From contig JBMNOP010000005.1 of assembly GCA_050943135.1 (NCBI GenBank), forward strand, positions 62,001 through 126,000: a stretch of DNA of 64,000 nucleotides. The letters run 5' to 3'. The notes under the pieces were generated by a model that was not told the DNA's origin, ran no database searches, and was given only the letters and a program-made list of their open reading frames with translations. The stretch comes from RUG695 sp050943135. GTDB taxonomy: Bacteria; Planctomycetota; Planctomycetia; Pirellulales; Thermoguttaceae. Below, in pieces: positions 33,980-43,069 of this stretch. The first letter of the stretch is position 1. Every line of letters begins with the position of its first letter. A program made the translations under genes and the position numbers.

Positions 33980-34921
33980 GTGTCAGATCGTTCCCTTAAT
34001 ACCGCGCCGTGGGAGGAATCTCTTTCGGCTCTTTCCGCTACCGGGTCCGCTCCCTCCGTCGAGGGGGCACCTGCGGTCGAATCGGAGACGGTTCCCCCTG
34101 AAAAAGCGTCGCTCATCAATGAGATCGCGTCGGAATTCGTCGGCTTTTGGAATCGACTCATCAGTCGGACGAATTGGGAAAAGGGGAAGGTGATCTGTTC
34201 ATGGCGCGGCAAGCTGATCGAAGCCGGACTTCCGCGAAGCGTCTATTCCGACGAGGCGATTGCCCAGCGGATCGGGGGGATTTCTGGCCAGCATGTCGGG
34301 CGATTGCGGCGTGTTTACGAAAAGTTCGGAAAAGAGAACGCGTCCGGCGACAACGACCGCTGCCAAAAGCTTTTTTGGAGTCATTTCCAGGCCGCGCTTG
34401 ATTGGGAAGATGCCGAGCGATGGCTTGATCGGGCTGCGGCCGAGGGGTTTTCGGTTGCCCAAATGAGGATCGCTCGCTGGGAAGAATACGGCGCGCCGGC
34501 CGATAAAAAGCCAAAGGATTCCGACATCGTGGCCGCCGAGCCGGACGAAGATGTCAATCCGCGCAACGATTCGAGTACCGAACACCTCCGTATGCTTCCG
34601 ATTGCTCTTTCCGAAGAGAAAGAAAAGGGAGACGGCACTTCGGCCTCGAAGGAGATTTCCGAAGACGAGGAACCGCAAGCCTTAGCGCTTCTTCCCTCGA
34701 AGGGGAGTGACGAGCCGTGGGACTCTCCCGCCGGTTCGACAGGAGAAATCCTTCGTGCCATGGGTGACTTTCCGAAACTTCCCGCCGACCTGGCTGAGCC
34801 GATCGAAGCTCTGAAAGATGCGATTCTTAACCGTAAGGTTTCCGGCTGGTCCGGAGTCTCTCAGGATGACCTGATGATCTGGCTCGGCGCATTGCGCGGA
34901 CTGACCCTGGCCCGGGAATGA
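33980..34921 (+). CDS. Conserved-looking protein with HTH-like segment
   Basis: 313 residues starting at a GTG preceded by AGAGAGG and a strong promoter. The N-terminal 45 residues are Ser/Ala/Pro rich. Residues 45-165 are ordered: ASEFVGFWNRLISRTNWEKG, then SVYSDEAIAQRIGGISGQHV, which reads like a helix-turn-helix, followed by GRLRRVYEKFG. An acidic linker (about 175-250) leads to a C-terminal helical segment (PIEALKDAILNRKVSGWSGVS). I associate similar proteins with planctomycetes, without known function. DNA binding is a guess. It overlaps the following SDR gene by ATGA. Confidence 0.6.
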   Translation: MSDRSLNTAPWEESLSALSATGSAPSVEGAPAVESETVPPEKASLINEIASEFVGFWNRLISRTNWEKGKVICSWRGKLIEAGLPRSVYSDEAIAQRIGGISGQHVGRLRRVYEKFGKENASGDNDRCQKLFWSHFQAALDWEDAERWLDRAAAEGFSVAQMRIARWEEYGAPADKKPKDSDIVAAEPDEDVNPRNDSSTEHLRMLPIALSEEKEKGDGTSASKEISEDEEPQALALLPSKGSDEPWDSPAGSTGEILRAMGDFPKLPADLAEPIEALKDAILNRKVSGWSGVSQDDLMIWLGALRGLTLARE

Positions 34922-35979
34922 AAAACCATCCCAGTTACACAGATATCCTGGAACGCTGTCGCAACCAGTCGAATCGACGCGATGTTCCGGAACCGAAAAC
35001 ACCTCCCTTGCCGATGCTCATCACCGGGGTTACCGGGGTGGCCGGGTATAATGCGCTCGCCTACTTTCAATCCCGATTCCCGGGGAGAGTCTTCGGCATC
35101 GTTCCGCCCGAGACTGTCGGTTTTGACGCGCCGGACACCTTTTTTCTTCCCGTCGAGGATTTTCGGGTCTTAACAGAGCTCTTTGAACGGTATCGGTTCG
35201 CCTCGGTTCTGGACTGTGCCGGCAATTGCGCGCTGAAAGCCTGCCAGCTCGAACCCCAGATTGCCTGGATCCTCAACGTTGAAGTGATCCGTAATCTTGC
35301 CCGGCTGACGAGGCGCTTTGCCATCCGCCTGGTTCATCTTTCGGTCGATATGGTTTATGGTGGCAGAGAGGGAGGAGGTTACCGCGAAGAGGAACCCCCC
35401 ACTCCCGTAAACGTCTATGGCGAGACAATGGTTCGTGGGGAAGAGATGGTTCGGGAAGAAGACCCCCACGCCGTCACGCTCCGTATTTCGATGCCGATGG
35501 GGATCAGTTTTAACGGACATGCCGGGGCGATTGACTGGATAGCGGCCCGCTTTAAAAAGAATCGTCACGCGACCCTCTATTATGATGAAGTTCGAACGCC
35601 GACCTATTGTGATTGTCTGAGCCGCGTCTGCCGCACCTTTTTGGCCGATTCTTATGCCGGGCTCTTGAACGCCGGCGGGCCGCGGCAGGTCTCGCTTTAC
35701 CAAATGGCGCAAATCATAAACCGTGTCGGCGGTTACCCTTCGGAGCTCTTGTACGGCCTGAGGAAGGGGGAAGCCTGCCCCGTTCCGCCGCGGGTGAGCA
35801 ATTGTGCGCTCGATTCCGAAAAGATTGCCCGCATTCTCGGTTACCCGCCTTTTGATCCGTGGCCGTTTGACCCATCGATGGTGCCGACCGATCGCCAGTG
35901 GCATCGGAGCCGTTCCCAAAAGGGTTCTACCGATTTCATGAATAGTGTCCTCGGGTTTAATCCACGTTACGGGAACTGA
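34918..35979 (+). CDS. RmlD-like NAD(P)-dependent SDR family protein, catalytic lysine missing
   Basis: 353-residue extended short-chain dehydrogenase/reductase, closest in look to dTDP-4-dehydrorhamnose reductase. The nucleotide loop is ITGVTGVAGYNAL (35-47). HLSVDMVYGG (140-149) corresponds to the TSTDYVFDG strand. The active-site segment, normally YGxTKxxGE, reads YGETMVRGE (167-175), so Y167 is kept but lysine is methionine 171. A 32-residue N-terminal extension precedes the Rossmann fold. Sugar-nucleotide binding is plausible; reductase activity is doubtful. Translationally coupled to the preceding unknown gene. Confidence 0.78.
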   Translation: MKNHPSYTDILERCRNQSNRRDVPEPKTPPLPMLITGVTGVAGYNALAYFQSRFPGRVFGIVPPETVGFDAPDTFFLPVEDFRVLTELFERYRFASVLDCAGNCALKACQLEPQIAWILNVEVIRNLARLTRRFAIRLVHLSVDMVYGGREGGGYREEEPPTPVNVYGETMVRGEEMVREEDPHAVTLRISMPMGISFNGHAGAIDWIAARFKKNRHATLYYDEVRTPTYCDCLSRVCRTFLADSYAGLLNAGGPRQVSLYQMAQIINRVGGYPSELLYGLRKGEACPVPPRVSNCALDSEKIARILGYPPFDPWPFDPSMVPTDRQWHRSRSQKGSTDFMNSVLGFNPRYGN

Positions 35980-36093
35980 AATTTCCCAAACGGCTCCAAG
36001 GTCGAAAACAAAAAGCACGTACGACAAAGAAGCAGACGAAAGAATCCTTCCGCCCGCTTCTTTGGTTTTTAAAACACTTTTTACGGCAAGAGA

Positions 36094-36273
36094 CTACTCA
36101 AGACCCCACTCTTTGATGAGGATCTCGGCACCCGGGGTCATTTTGCGAAGCTTCGCGGCCCAAACAGCCTTTTTGGCGGCATCGGCTTTGGGGAGTTCGC
36201 TCTTCATTTTGCGGAGGGTTGCCCGACGCTTGCGACGGGCGTTGATTTCCTTTCTGCGTTCGCTGATAGACAC
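36094..36273 (-). CDS. Small basic DUF6800-like protein
   Basis: 59-residue protein, very rich in Lys/Arg, starting SISERRKEINARRKRRATLR and ending ILIKEWGLE. The start is a GTG at 36273 with AGGAGA seven bases upstream; longer forms from upstream ATGs would add unrelated sequence. This matches the small planctomycete proteins labelled DUF6800, whose function is unknown. The charge and alanine-rich helices suggest nucleic-acid or ribosome association, but nothing shows it. Monocistronic, convergent with the SDR gene. Confidence 0.72.
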   Translation of the reverse strand: MSISERRKEINARRKRRATLRKMKSELPKADAAKKAVWAAKLRKMTPGAEILIKEWGLE

Positions 36274-36630
36274 CTGTTTATCTCCTGTTCGTTTGGTTGT
36301 GGCAAGGGGCAGCGTTCGTAAACGGCCTCTGCAACACGATGCCGACGTTCGAGCGTGGGATTTGTTTTCTTTATTCCGATCGACCCCCGAGCCTGGAGAA
36401 CCTATCGAAATTGAGTTTAACCGGGTTGACAACCCTAACGCATTTTAAACGCCTCTCACATATTGTCAACTACCTCTGCGAATCTTTTTCTTTGTCTGAC
36501 AGGGGCAGATGAGGGGGCTGAAAGTTTTTTGTCTGGAGTTATAATGTCGATGCGCCGGTCGGCACCGGTATCGGTTCGGCGTCTTCTGGTCAACCCGACA
36601 CGGTGCAGTCGAAAAGACAAAGGCGAAACC
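36274..36630. other. Divergent intergenic region (357 bp) upstream of nadB
   Basis: No gene seen. Contains the predicted nadB promoter at 36518-36545. The frame of nadB is open back to 36463, but the sequence before the ATG at 36631 overlaps the promoter and is not protein-like. Confidence 0.5.
36518..36545 (+). promoter_or_regulatory. Sigma-70-type promoter for nadB-pyrE-MATE
   Basis: CTGAAA at 36518-36523, 16-base spacer, perfect TATAAT at 36540-36545. About 80 bases of leader precede the ATG of nadB. Confidence 0.55.
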
Positions 36631-38298
36631 ATGAACAGCCTCGAAATCCCCGCTCTGCGGAAAGATTTTAGTTTGACCCGCTACCTGATCCCCTTTCATG
36701 CAAAGCGCCAGCCCCACTTTTTCACCGATGTTTTGATCATAGGCGGCGGTCTGGCGGGGATCCGTGCGGCACTGGCGGTCGATCCCTCGCTTCGTGTCTT
36801 GGTCGTGTGCAAAGATGGCCTGACCAACTCCAACAGCGTGAAAGCCCAGGGGGGGGTCGCTACAGTCTGGGACTTTTCGGACGACAACTACGAGCTTCAC
36901 ATCAGAGATACGCTCATTGCCGGGGGGGCTCTCTGTGACGAGTCGGTTGTTCGCTATATTGTCGAGCACGGGACCGAGGAAGTAAAGAAACTGATCGAAT
37001 ACGGTACCCGATTCGACAAAAAGCCGGACGGCTCTCTTTTGTTCGGCCGGGAAGGGGGACATTCCCGTTTCCGGATCCTACATGCCGACGGTGATGCCAC
37101 CGGGCGGGAAGTGATGCGTGCCATGACCGAGACGGTGAAAACCCGTCCGAATATCCGCATTTGGGACGACACTTACGCCCTTGACCTTTTGACCGCCGAC
37201 GGTTCTTGCCGCGGGGCGGTCGTTCATTGGACAAGCGGTAACGAAACCGAGCTTATCTGGGCCAAGCAGACAATACTCGCCACCGGGGGGATCGGCCAGC
37301 TCTACCGTGAGACGACTAATCCCGCTGTGGCATGCGGTGACGGGATTGCGATGGCCTACCGTGCCGGCGCGACGATTCGCGATATGGAGTTTGTGCAGTT
37401 TCATCCCACCGTCCTTTACATTGCCGGGAGTAGCCGAAGCCTGATCACCGAAGCGATGCGCGGAGAAGGGGCCTACCTGGTCGACAGAAACGGCTACCGC
37501 TTTATGAAAGATTACGACCAGCGGATGGAACTGGCTCCGCGCGACGTGGTCAGTCGTTCGATCGTCGATTTTATGATTAAAACGAACCAAGAAAACGTTT
37601 GGCTTGACCTGCGCTATAAAGATTCCGACTGGGTCTACCACCGCTTCCCCGGAATTGCCGCGACCTGCCGACAGTTTGGGATCGATATTGCCAACGACCT
37701 GATCCCCGTCCGGCCGGGAGCACACTACTCGATGGGGGGCATCTTGATCGATTCCGACGGACGCACGACGCTCGAGGGGCTTTGGGCCGCCGGCGAAGTT
37801 TCGAGTAGCGGCCTTCACGGGGCGAATCGTCTGGCCTCAAACAGCCTTTTAGAGGCCATGGTCTACGGTGAGACGGTCGGCCGTCTTGCCGGGAAGATCG
37901 CCTCCCAGATGAGTGATGAGTATCGCGCGCTTCCGATCCGGAATAACCCGGTAGTCGTAACCGGCGAAGTTTCCGACATCGACCTCGACGATATCCGTAA
38001 CGCGCTCAAGAGCGTGATGTGGCGCAAGGTCGGCGTGGTCCGCGACGAGGCCGGGCTTTCCGAAGCCCTCGCCAGTGTTTGCTATTGGTCGAGGTACGTG
38101 CTCCCCCGTCAATTCCGCAATCCGAAGGGGTGGGAGCTCCAGAATATGTTAACGGTTGCACGCCTGATCATCGAAGGAGCGCTCGGGCGGCGCGAGACAC
38201 GGGGAAGCCATAACCGTAGCGATTGGCCCGAGACACACGACCTTGCGGAGCACACGCTTATCGTCCGCCCGCACGGGGATTCCGAGCATATCCTATAA
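36631..38298 (+). CDS. nadB: L-aspartate oxidase
   Basis: Oxidises L-aspartate to iminoaspartate with FAD, the first step of NAD synthesis from aspartate. 555 residues. FAD motif VLIIGGGLAGIRAALA (34-49), KAQGGVATVWD, the HADGDATGRE segment, FVQFHPTVLY and GLHGANRLASNSLLEAMVYG near the C-terminal third all match NadB. NadB is favoured over fumarate reductase/SdhA by length and the lack of neighbouring Sdh subunits. AAAGG lies just before the ATG at 36631. First gene of a unit with pyrE and a MATE transporter. No nadA or nadC is adjacent. Confidence 0.9.
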   Translation: MNSLEIPALRKDFSLTRYLIPFHAKRQPHFFTDVLIIGGGLAGIRAALAVDPSLRVLVVCKDGLTNSNSVKAQGGVATVWDFSDDNYELHIRDTLIAGGALCDESVVRYIVEHGTEEVKKLIEYGTRFDKKPDGSLLFGREGGHSRFRILHADGDATGREVMRAMTETVKTRPNIRIWDDTYALDLLTADGSCRGAVVHWTSGNETELIWAKQTILATGGIGQLYRETTNPAVACGDGIAMAYRAGATIRDMEFVQFHPTVLYIAGSSRSLITEAMRGEGAYLVDRNGYRFMKDYDQRMELAPRDVVSRSIVDFMIKTNQENVWLDLRYKDSDWVYHRFPGIAATCRQFGIDIANDLIPVRPGAHYSMGGILIDSDGRTTLEGLWAAGEVSSSGLHGANRLASNSLLEAMVYGETVGRLAGKIASQMSDEYRALPIRNNPVVVTGEVSDIDLDDIRNALKSVMWRKVGVVRDEAGLSEALASVCYWSRYVLPRQFRNPKGWELQNMLTVARLIIEGALGRRETRGSHNRSDWPETHDLAEHTLIVRPHGDSEHIL

Positions 38299-38342
38299 TT
38301 TGTTTCACGAAAATCAGTTCCATCTCCAGCAAGCGAGTTTTT

Positions 38343-38906
38343 ATGTACAACAAAGAAGCCCTGATGAATCTTGTCCGGGAAAAGTCTCTGAAGTTCGGAG
38401 ATTTTATCCTGGCCTCCGGCAGGAAAGCAACCTATTATCTTGACAGCAAACAAGTGACCCTTGATGCCACCGGTGCCTGCCTTGTTGGGGAGGGGATTCT
38501 GCAACTTCTCGAAGCCGGAGCGATCTTTCCCGATGCGGTTGGGGGGATGTCGATCGGGGCCGACCCGATTACCGCGGCGGTCATCACGGTGGCGGGTCTG
38601 AGAAACCACCCGGAACTCAGAGGATTTCTGGTACGCAAGGAGAGCAAAGGTCATGGAACGAACAAATTCATCGAAGGTCCTGTCCAGGCAGGGGATCGCG
38701 TCATCGTGGTCGAGGATGTCGTGACGACCGGCGGCTCCTCGTTAAAGGCGATCGAACGGCTTGAAGAATCGGGAATGATTGTCGACGGTGTCGTTGCGTT
38801 CATCGACCGAATGGAAGGGGGTCGCGAGGCATTTGCCGCAAAGGGGATTCGGCTTCGCTCCCTTTTGACCATTGAGGATTTCGGGATTACCCCACCCAAA
38901 AAGTAA
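38343..38906 (+). CDS. pyrE: Orotate phosphoribosyltransferase
   Basis: Joins orotate and PRPP to orotidine 5'-phosphate in pyrimidine synthesis. 187 residues. The PRPP-binding loop VIVVEDVVTTGGSS is at 120-133; FILASGRKATYYLDSKQVTL (21-40) and FLVRKESKGHG (95-105, the flexible catalytic loop) are typical of PyrE. The ATG at 38343 has only a weak ribosome binding site. A TATAAT at 38294-38299 overlaps the end of nadB but has no good -35. The stop and the next start share one base (TAATG). Confidence 0.92.
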   Translation: MYNKEALMNLVREKSLKFGDFILASGRKATYYLDSKQVTLDATGACLVGEGILQLLEAGAIFPDAVGGMSIGADPITAAVITVAGLRNHPELRGFLVRKESKGHGTNKFIEGPVQAGDRVIVVEDVVTTGGSSLKAIERLEESGMIVDGVVAFIDRMEGGREAFAAKGIRLRSLLTIEDFGITPPKK

Positions 38907-40357
38907 TGCCGAACAAAGCCAACCCCGATTTTCTCGGCAAGCGTCCCGTCGGGGCGCTCCTCTGGGAGTTCTCGTTTCCGTCGATTGTTGCCGCGTTTGT
39001 CAGCGCGTCGTACAACATCGTCGCACGTATTTTTGTCGGGCAGAAAATCGGCGCGCTCGGGATTGCCGCGCTCCACGTCTCGTATCCTTTCATGTTGCTC
39101 GCGCTGGCATTCGCGATGATGATCACCACCGGGGCGTCGACGCTTATTTCGATCGAGCTGGGGAAGAAAGATCACGATAAGGCCGAGAAGATTCTCGGGC
39201 AGGCCCTTGTGATGTTCCTGGTCGTCTCGGGGGTCTTTCTCGTGTTCGGGCTCCTTTTTTTGGAACCGATGCTGATCCTTTTCGGCGCGTCCGAAGAGAT
39301 TCTTCCTTTGGCCAAAGAATACCTTTCCATTATCATTTGGGGGGTTGTTTTTCAAGAGATCTCGTATGGGGTCAACAACTTTATTCGGATCGAGGGGAAA
39401 CCGAGGATCGCGATGACGACAATGATCCTCTCGGCTGTTCTGAACGGTCTGTTTGACTATCTGTTCCTCTTTGTCTTCGAAACGGGAATCTGGGGTTCTG
39501 CTGTTGCGAATCTGATTGCTCTCGCCTCGACGAGCCTTTGGGTCTGCGGGTATTACTTTTCCGGCAGAACGGTGCTGAAATGGCGGCGGCGCTACTTGCG
39601 GATTCATTTTCCGTTGATGTGGAAGATTGCCGTCTTCGGAACGGTCCCGCTCGCCACTCAGGCTTGCAGCGCCCTGATTCAGGGGGTTCAGAACAATCTG
39701 CTCGGGTATTACGGCGATCTCTACGGTGCCAGTCGCGGGATGGAGCATGGCGGTGATCTGGCGATCAGCGTGATGGGAACCGTCTTTTCAGTCTTCTCTC
39801 TTTTCCTAATGCCCCTTCTTGGTTTGAGCCAAGGAATGCAACCAATCGTCGGTTATAATGTCGGTGCCGATGAGCCCGCACGTGTCTACCGGGCACTTCG
39901 TCTGACGTTACGCCTGGCGCTCGGTATTGGCACCACGCTTTGGGCTGTGGTCATGTTCCGCCCCGACTGGTTCATTCTGCCGTTCCTCAAGCCAGGATCT
40001 CCGGAATACCAGGAGAATCTTCTTTTAGGGTGCCGGGCATTTCGCGTCTTCGCGTCGTTCTTGCCCCTGGTCGGGATCAACATCCTTTCGGGTGGTTACT
40101 TTCAGGCGCGCGGTCGGCCGATCTTCTCCCTTTTTTTAACCCTGTTGCGTCAGCTGTTTTTCCTGATTCCCCTGTTGATCTTCCTTCCGATCTTTTTCGA
40201 AAAGGTGTGCATCGAAGGAATCTACGGTCTGGACGGCGTCTGGTCGGCCCATGCTTTCTCGGATCTTCTTTCCGGGACGATTGCGATTTTTTTCCTGGTC
40301 AGAGAATTTCGTAAATATACCCGACATACGAGACCAGCCACTCCGGAAATACCATAA
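38906..40357 (+). CDS. MATE-family efflux transporter
   Basis: 483-residue inner-membrane antiporter with about 12 hydrophobic helices in two similar halves. Each half starts with a family-like helix (ALLWEFSFPSIVAAFVSASY and KIAVFGTVPLATQACSALIQ), and LLGLSQGMQPIVGYNVGA is the typical mid-second-half segment. It exports cations, drugs or metabolites by Na+ or H+ exchange; the substrate is unknown. Coupled to pyrE through TAATG. It is closed by a terminator shared with the convergent WD40 gene. Confidence 0.88.
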   Translation: MPNKANPDFLGKRPVGALLWEFSFPSIVAAFVSASYNIVARIFVGQKIGALGIAALHVSYPFMLLALAFAMMITTGASTLISIELGKKDHDKAEKILGQALVMFLVVSGVFLVFGLLFLEPMLILFGASEEILPLAKEYLSIIIWGVVFQEISYGVNNFIRIEGKPRIAMTTMILSAVLNGLFDYLFLFVFETGIWGSAVANLIALASTSLWVCGYYFSGRTVLKWRRRYLRIHFPLMWKIAVFGTVPLATQACSALIQGVQNNLLGYYGDLYGASRGMEHGGDLAISVMGTVFSVFSLFLMPLLGLSQGMQPIVGYNVGADEPARVYRALRLTLRLALGIGTTLWAVVMFRPDWFILPFLKPGSPEYQENLLLGCRAFRVFASFLPLVGINILSGGYFQARGRPIFSLFLTLLRQLFFLIPLLIFLPIFFEKVCIEGIYGLDGVWSAHAFSDLLSGTIAIFFLVREFRKYTRHTRPATPEIP

Positions 40358-40396
40358 CCCCACACGGTATCGGCGACCCTGTTCCCCGATCAAAAT

Positions 40397-40432
40397 GAGC
40401 CGCCTCCTCTTTGAGAAGAAGCGGCTCGTTTT
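40397..40432. terminator. Bidirectional terminator between MATE and WD40 genes
   Basis: GAGCCGC pairs with GCGGCTC (40397-40403 with 40421-40427), extended inward by CTCTT/AAGAA-type pairs, followed by GTTTTG on the + strand and preceded by AAAA, so it can serve both convergent genes. Confidence 0.75.
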
Positions 40433-40450
40433 GTCGGCAGGAAACCGGTT

Positions 40451-42808
40451 TCAGTTTCTTCCGCCCGGGCCTGATTTCGCCGGTGCGGCTCCGGGAGGGA
40501 CCGGAATTCCGGGCGGAAGCATCCCTTGGCCCCCGTTGGCGGTGTTCGGGTCAACCGCGGTATCGGCACCGGTTGCCTTTTCGATGAAGGGGCAGATATC
40601 CCAAACACGAACCTTCCCGTCTTGGGAACCGGTAAAGAGGTAGTAGTCGTTGACCGAGATCGAGAAGACGGGGGACGGTCCTTCGAAACGGAAAACCTCG
40701 TAACCGCGCGGCGCATCGGCGATCGACTGTTCTGGGACCTCGGCTTCGTTAACCCCTTGAATATCGGCGTGCGTTTCGGGGGCATCCGTTTCCTGCTCGT
40801 CGCTATCGGCGTCGCTGTCGCCTTTCCCCGCGTCGGTCTCTTTCGTTTCGTCTCCTGCGCCGTTTTCCTCTCCATCGTTTTCGAAGAGTTCGTCTTCGAT
40901 TGAGGTAGCGCTTGTGCCCCATCCCGCACCGTTGAGTGTCGATACATCGATCGGTTGGCCGTTTTCGTCGACCGGAAAACCATTTTCGTCCTGTGCGTAG
41001 AGGGGGACCGACTGGACCGAGAGCGTCACGTCGTCGGGGAGTTCCCAAATGCGGGCGGTTTTGTCATCGCTACATGTCAAGACGTAGCGATCGGTCAGGA
41101 ACTGAGCCTTCCGAACCGCGCCGGTATGTCCGATAAATGCTGCGATAATCTCCCCCGTGGTGGTGTCCCACAGACAAGCCGATTTATCTTGACTTCCGGT
41201 GAGGACGTATTGCCCTGTTTCGTCGAACATGGCCGAAAAGATCGGCCCTTGGTGTCCTTTCAGGAGCGAGACGATTTCCATTAACGGGAGGGTGATCACC
41301 CGCGCGTTACCGTCCATGCCTGCCGTGACAACCGAACCGTCGGGAGCGAAATTAATGTCGAGGACCGGTTTCATCTTCGGATCGTCGGCCGGCGAGACCG
41401 TGACCGCTTTTAGAAGCTTGCGCGAAAACGCATCCCAAAAGTAGATGTTTCCGTTGTTGTTCGCGCCGGCAATCAGGTCGCGGTAAACTCCGTTACGGTA
41501 GTCGTAACAGTAACTGCTGTAGACGGCTACCGCCCACATGGTGTTTTTCACTGCCTTTTTGCGGGCGTAAGGAAACCCTCTTCCCTTTTTGGCGTCGAGG
41601 TCGATCTGACAGATTTTTCCGCTGTAATCGGCGGAGTAAAGAACGGTTTGGTTCCCCCTCGGCAATGCGTGCGTGAAGGACAAGAGGTCACAGTAACCCT
41701 GACCTTCGCGTTCCCCCATCATGTTGAGGCGTTCATAGATGTTGAAAAGTTTCCCTAATGTGGTGGGAGGGGTGCGCCGCTTTTTGGAGCCGGAGCTGCC
41801 CAGGAACGGGTTTTCGTTCCCGAACCAGTTGGCGCTGTTGACATTCTTTTTATTTTTATTTTTGGGATCGATGTTGTTGGCTTGTTCGAGCAGCGCGTCT
41901 TTGGTCGGAATCTGAACATGGAGATTCCCCTGACGCGACGAGTAGTAGGCGTAGGAGTCGTCGTAACCGTCAGACGTATTGCTGTAGAAAGAGGCGTTAT
42001 TCTTCCCCCGTCCCGCGGCCACACCGATCTGCTGTTGGTTGAACCGGTCGGTCTGGCGCGTCGCGGCGTTTTGGCGACGACGCTGAGCTGCGGTTTCCCC
42101 CACCTGTCCGCCACGCCGACCGACTTCGGCTGTTTGCGTTGCGGCGGCTCCGGTCCGGCCGGTGCCGATTGTCGGATCATAGCCGCCATAGCTGTAATTG
42201 CGGAAATATTCCGGGAAGAAATACGGGTAAAAATCGAATGTGTACCAACACTGGATCGTGGAATCTTTTCCCGCCGAAATAGCAGAGATGCCATCCGCGT
42301 CGCCGATTACTGCCATGACCGGGCGGTCAGCCGAGTGATCGGAATCATTTTCTTTCTGATTGATCAGGTCGGCGTTCCCTTTGACGTAATGGTCGTAAAC
42401 CAGAAACGGTTCGCCGATGACCACAACCGGATCGCGTTCTTTCTTGACAGGCTCATCTTCCTGCGCGGCCGGTATTCCCGGGTCTCGGGAAGCGGCAGCT
42501 CCCGGTCGCGCAGGGGCCGGGGCGCCTCTCGGCAGCCCCTGCCGATTGATGCGTGCCTGACGACGGGCTTCCCGCTCTGCTTCGATTTGTTCTTTGGTTT
42601 GATACCCGTCCGATGCGGCGGCCGGAGCCGCTGCTTCCGGCCCGGCATCAGCCTTTTCCCCGTCGGCCCCGACCTTGTTCCTGATGGCAGCGGCCGCGGG
42701 GCTTTCTTGGGCCGAGGCCGGAGGAGCAAAGCTCATCGGAGCGGTAAGACCGAAGAACATCAGAAAAAGTCCGGTAAAGCCGAGTCGAACGGAAAGGGAT
42801 TTTTTCAT
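40451..42808 (-). CDS. Secreted WD40-repeat protein
   Basis: 785 residues with a Sec signal peptide (basic MKKSLSVR then a hydrophobic core to about 28, cut after ASA near 36). The start at 42808 has GAGG eight bases upstream. A 300-residue N-terminal part is rich in Ala, Gln, Arg and Asn with tyrosine-rich patches. WD40 blades are clear in the second half: GHQGPIFSAMFDETGQYVLT...CLWD, GHTGAVRKAQF...ARIWE, and VFSISVNDYYLFTGSQDGKV...VWD. An acidic insertion (Glu/Asp/Thr rich, about 655-715) interrupts the propeller. It probably forms an extracytoplasmic binding platform; partner unknown. Confidence 0.8.
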   Translation of the reverse strand: MKKSLSVRLGFTGLFLMFFGLTAPMSFAPPASAQESPAAAAIRNKVGADGEKADAGPEAAAPAAASDGYQTKEQIEAEREARRQARINRQGLPRGAPAPARPGAAASRDPGIPAAQEDEPVKKERDPVVVIGEPFLVYDHYVKGNADLINQKENDSDHSADRPVMAVIGDADGISAISAGKDSTIQCWYTFDFYPYFFPEYFRNYSYGGYDPTIGTGRTGAAATQTAEVGRRGGQVGETAAQRRRQNAATRQTDRFNQQQIGVAAGRGKNNASFYSNTSDGYDDSYAYYSSRQGNLHVQIPTKDALLEQANNIDPKNKNKKNVNSANWFGNENPFLGSSGSKKRRTPPTTLGKLFNIYERLNMMGEREGQGYCDLLSFTHALPRGNQTVLYSADYSGKICQIDLDAKKGRGFPYARKKAVKNTMWAVAVYSSYCYDYRNGVYRDLIAGANNNGNIYFWDAFSRKLLKAVTVSPADDPKMKPVLDINFAPDGSVVTAGMDGNARVITLPLMEIVSLLKGHQGPIFSAMFDETGQYVLTGSQDKSACLWDTTTGEIIAAFIGHTGAVRKAQFLTDRYVLTCSDDKTARIWELPDDVTLSVQSVPLYAQDENGFPVDENGQPIDVSTLNGAGWGTSATSIEDELFENDGEENGAGDETKETDAGKGDSDADSDEQETDAPETHADIQGVNEAEVPEQSIADAPRGYEVFRFEGPSPVFSISVNDYYLFTGSQDGKVRVWDICPFIEKATGADTAVDPNTANGGQGMLPPGIPVPPGAAPAKSGPGGRN

Positions 42809-43069
42809 ATTCGAAACCTCAAAAAACATCGGTTTTGCCGCGTCGCACGGCGGCGGAACCTTTATGAGTGAAAAGTACGACGAAGGATCGAGGACCATTT
42901 TCTCACACAACAAACCACCACCCCTGTCCGTATTGTAGCAAAATCGAGAAGAAAAAAAAGCATTTTTGCGATAAAAACGGAAAAACGGGTTTATTTTAAA
43001 TCAAATTGGTTTATTATAGTAAACGGAGGGCAGGTCAAGTTTTGAAGGACAGCATAGAATAGCACAGAT

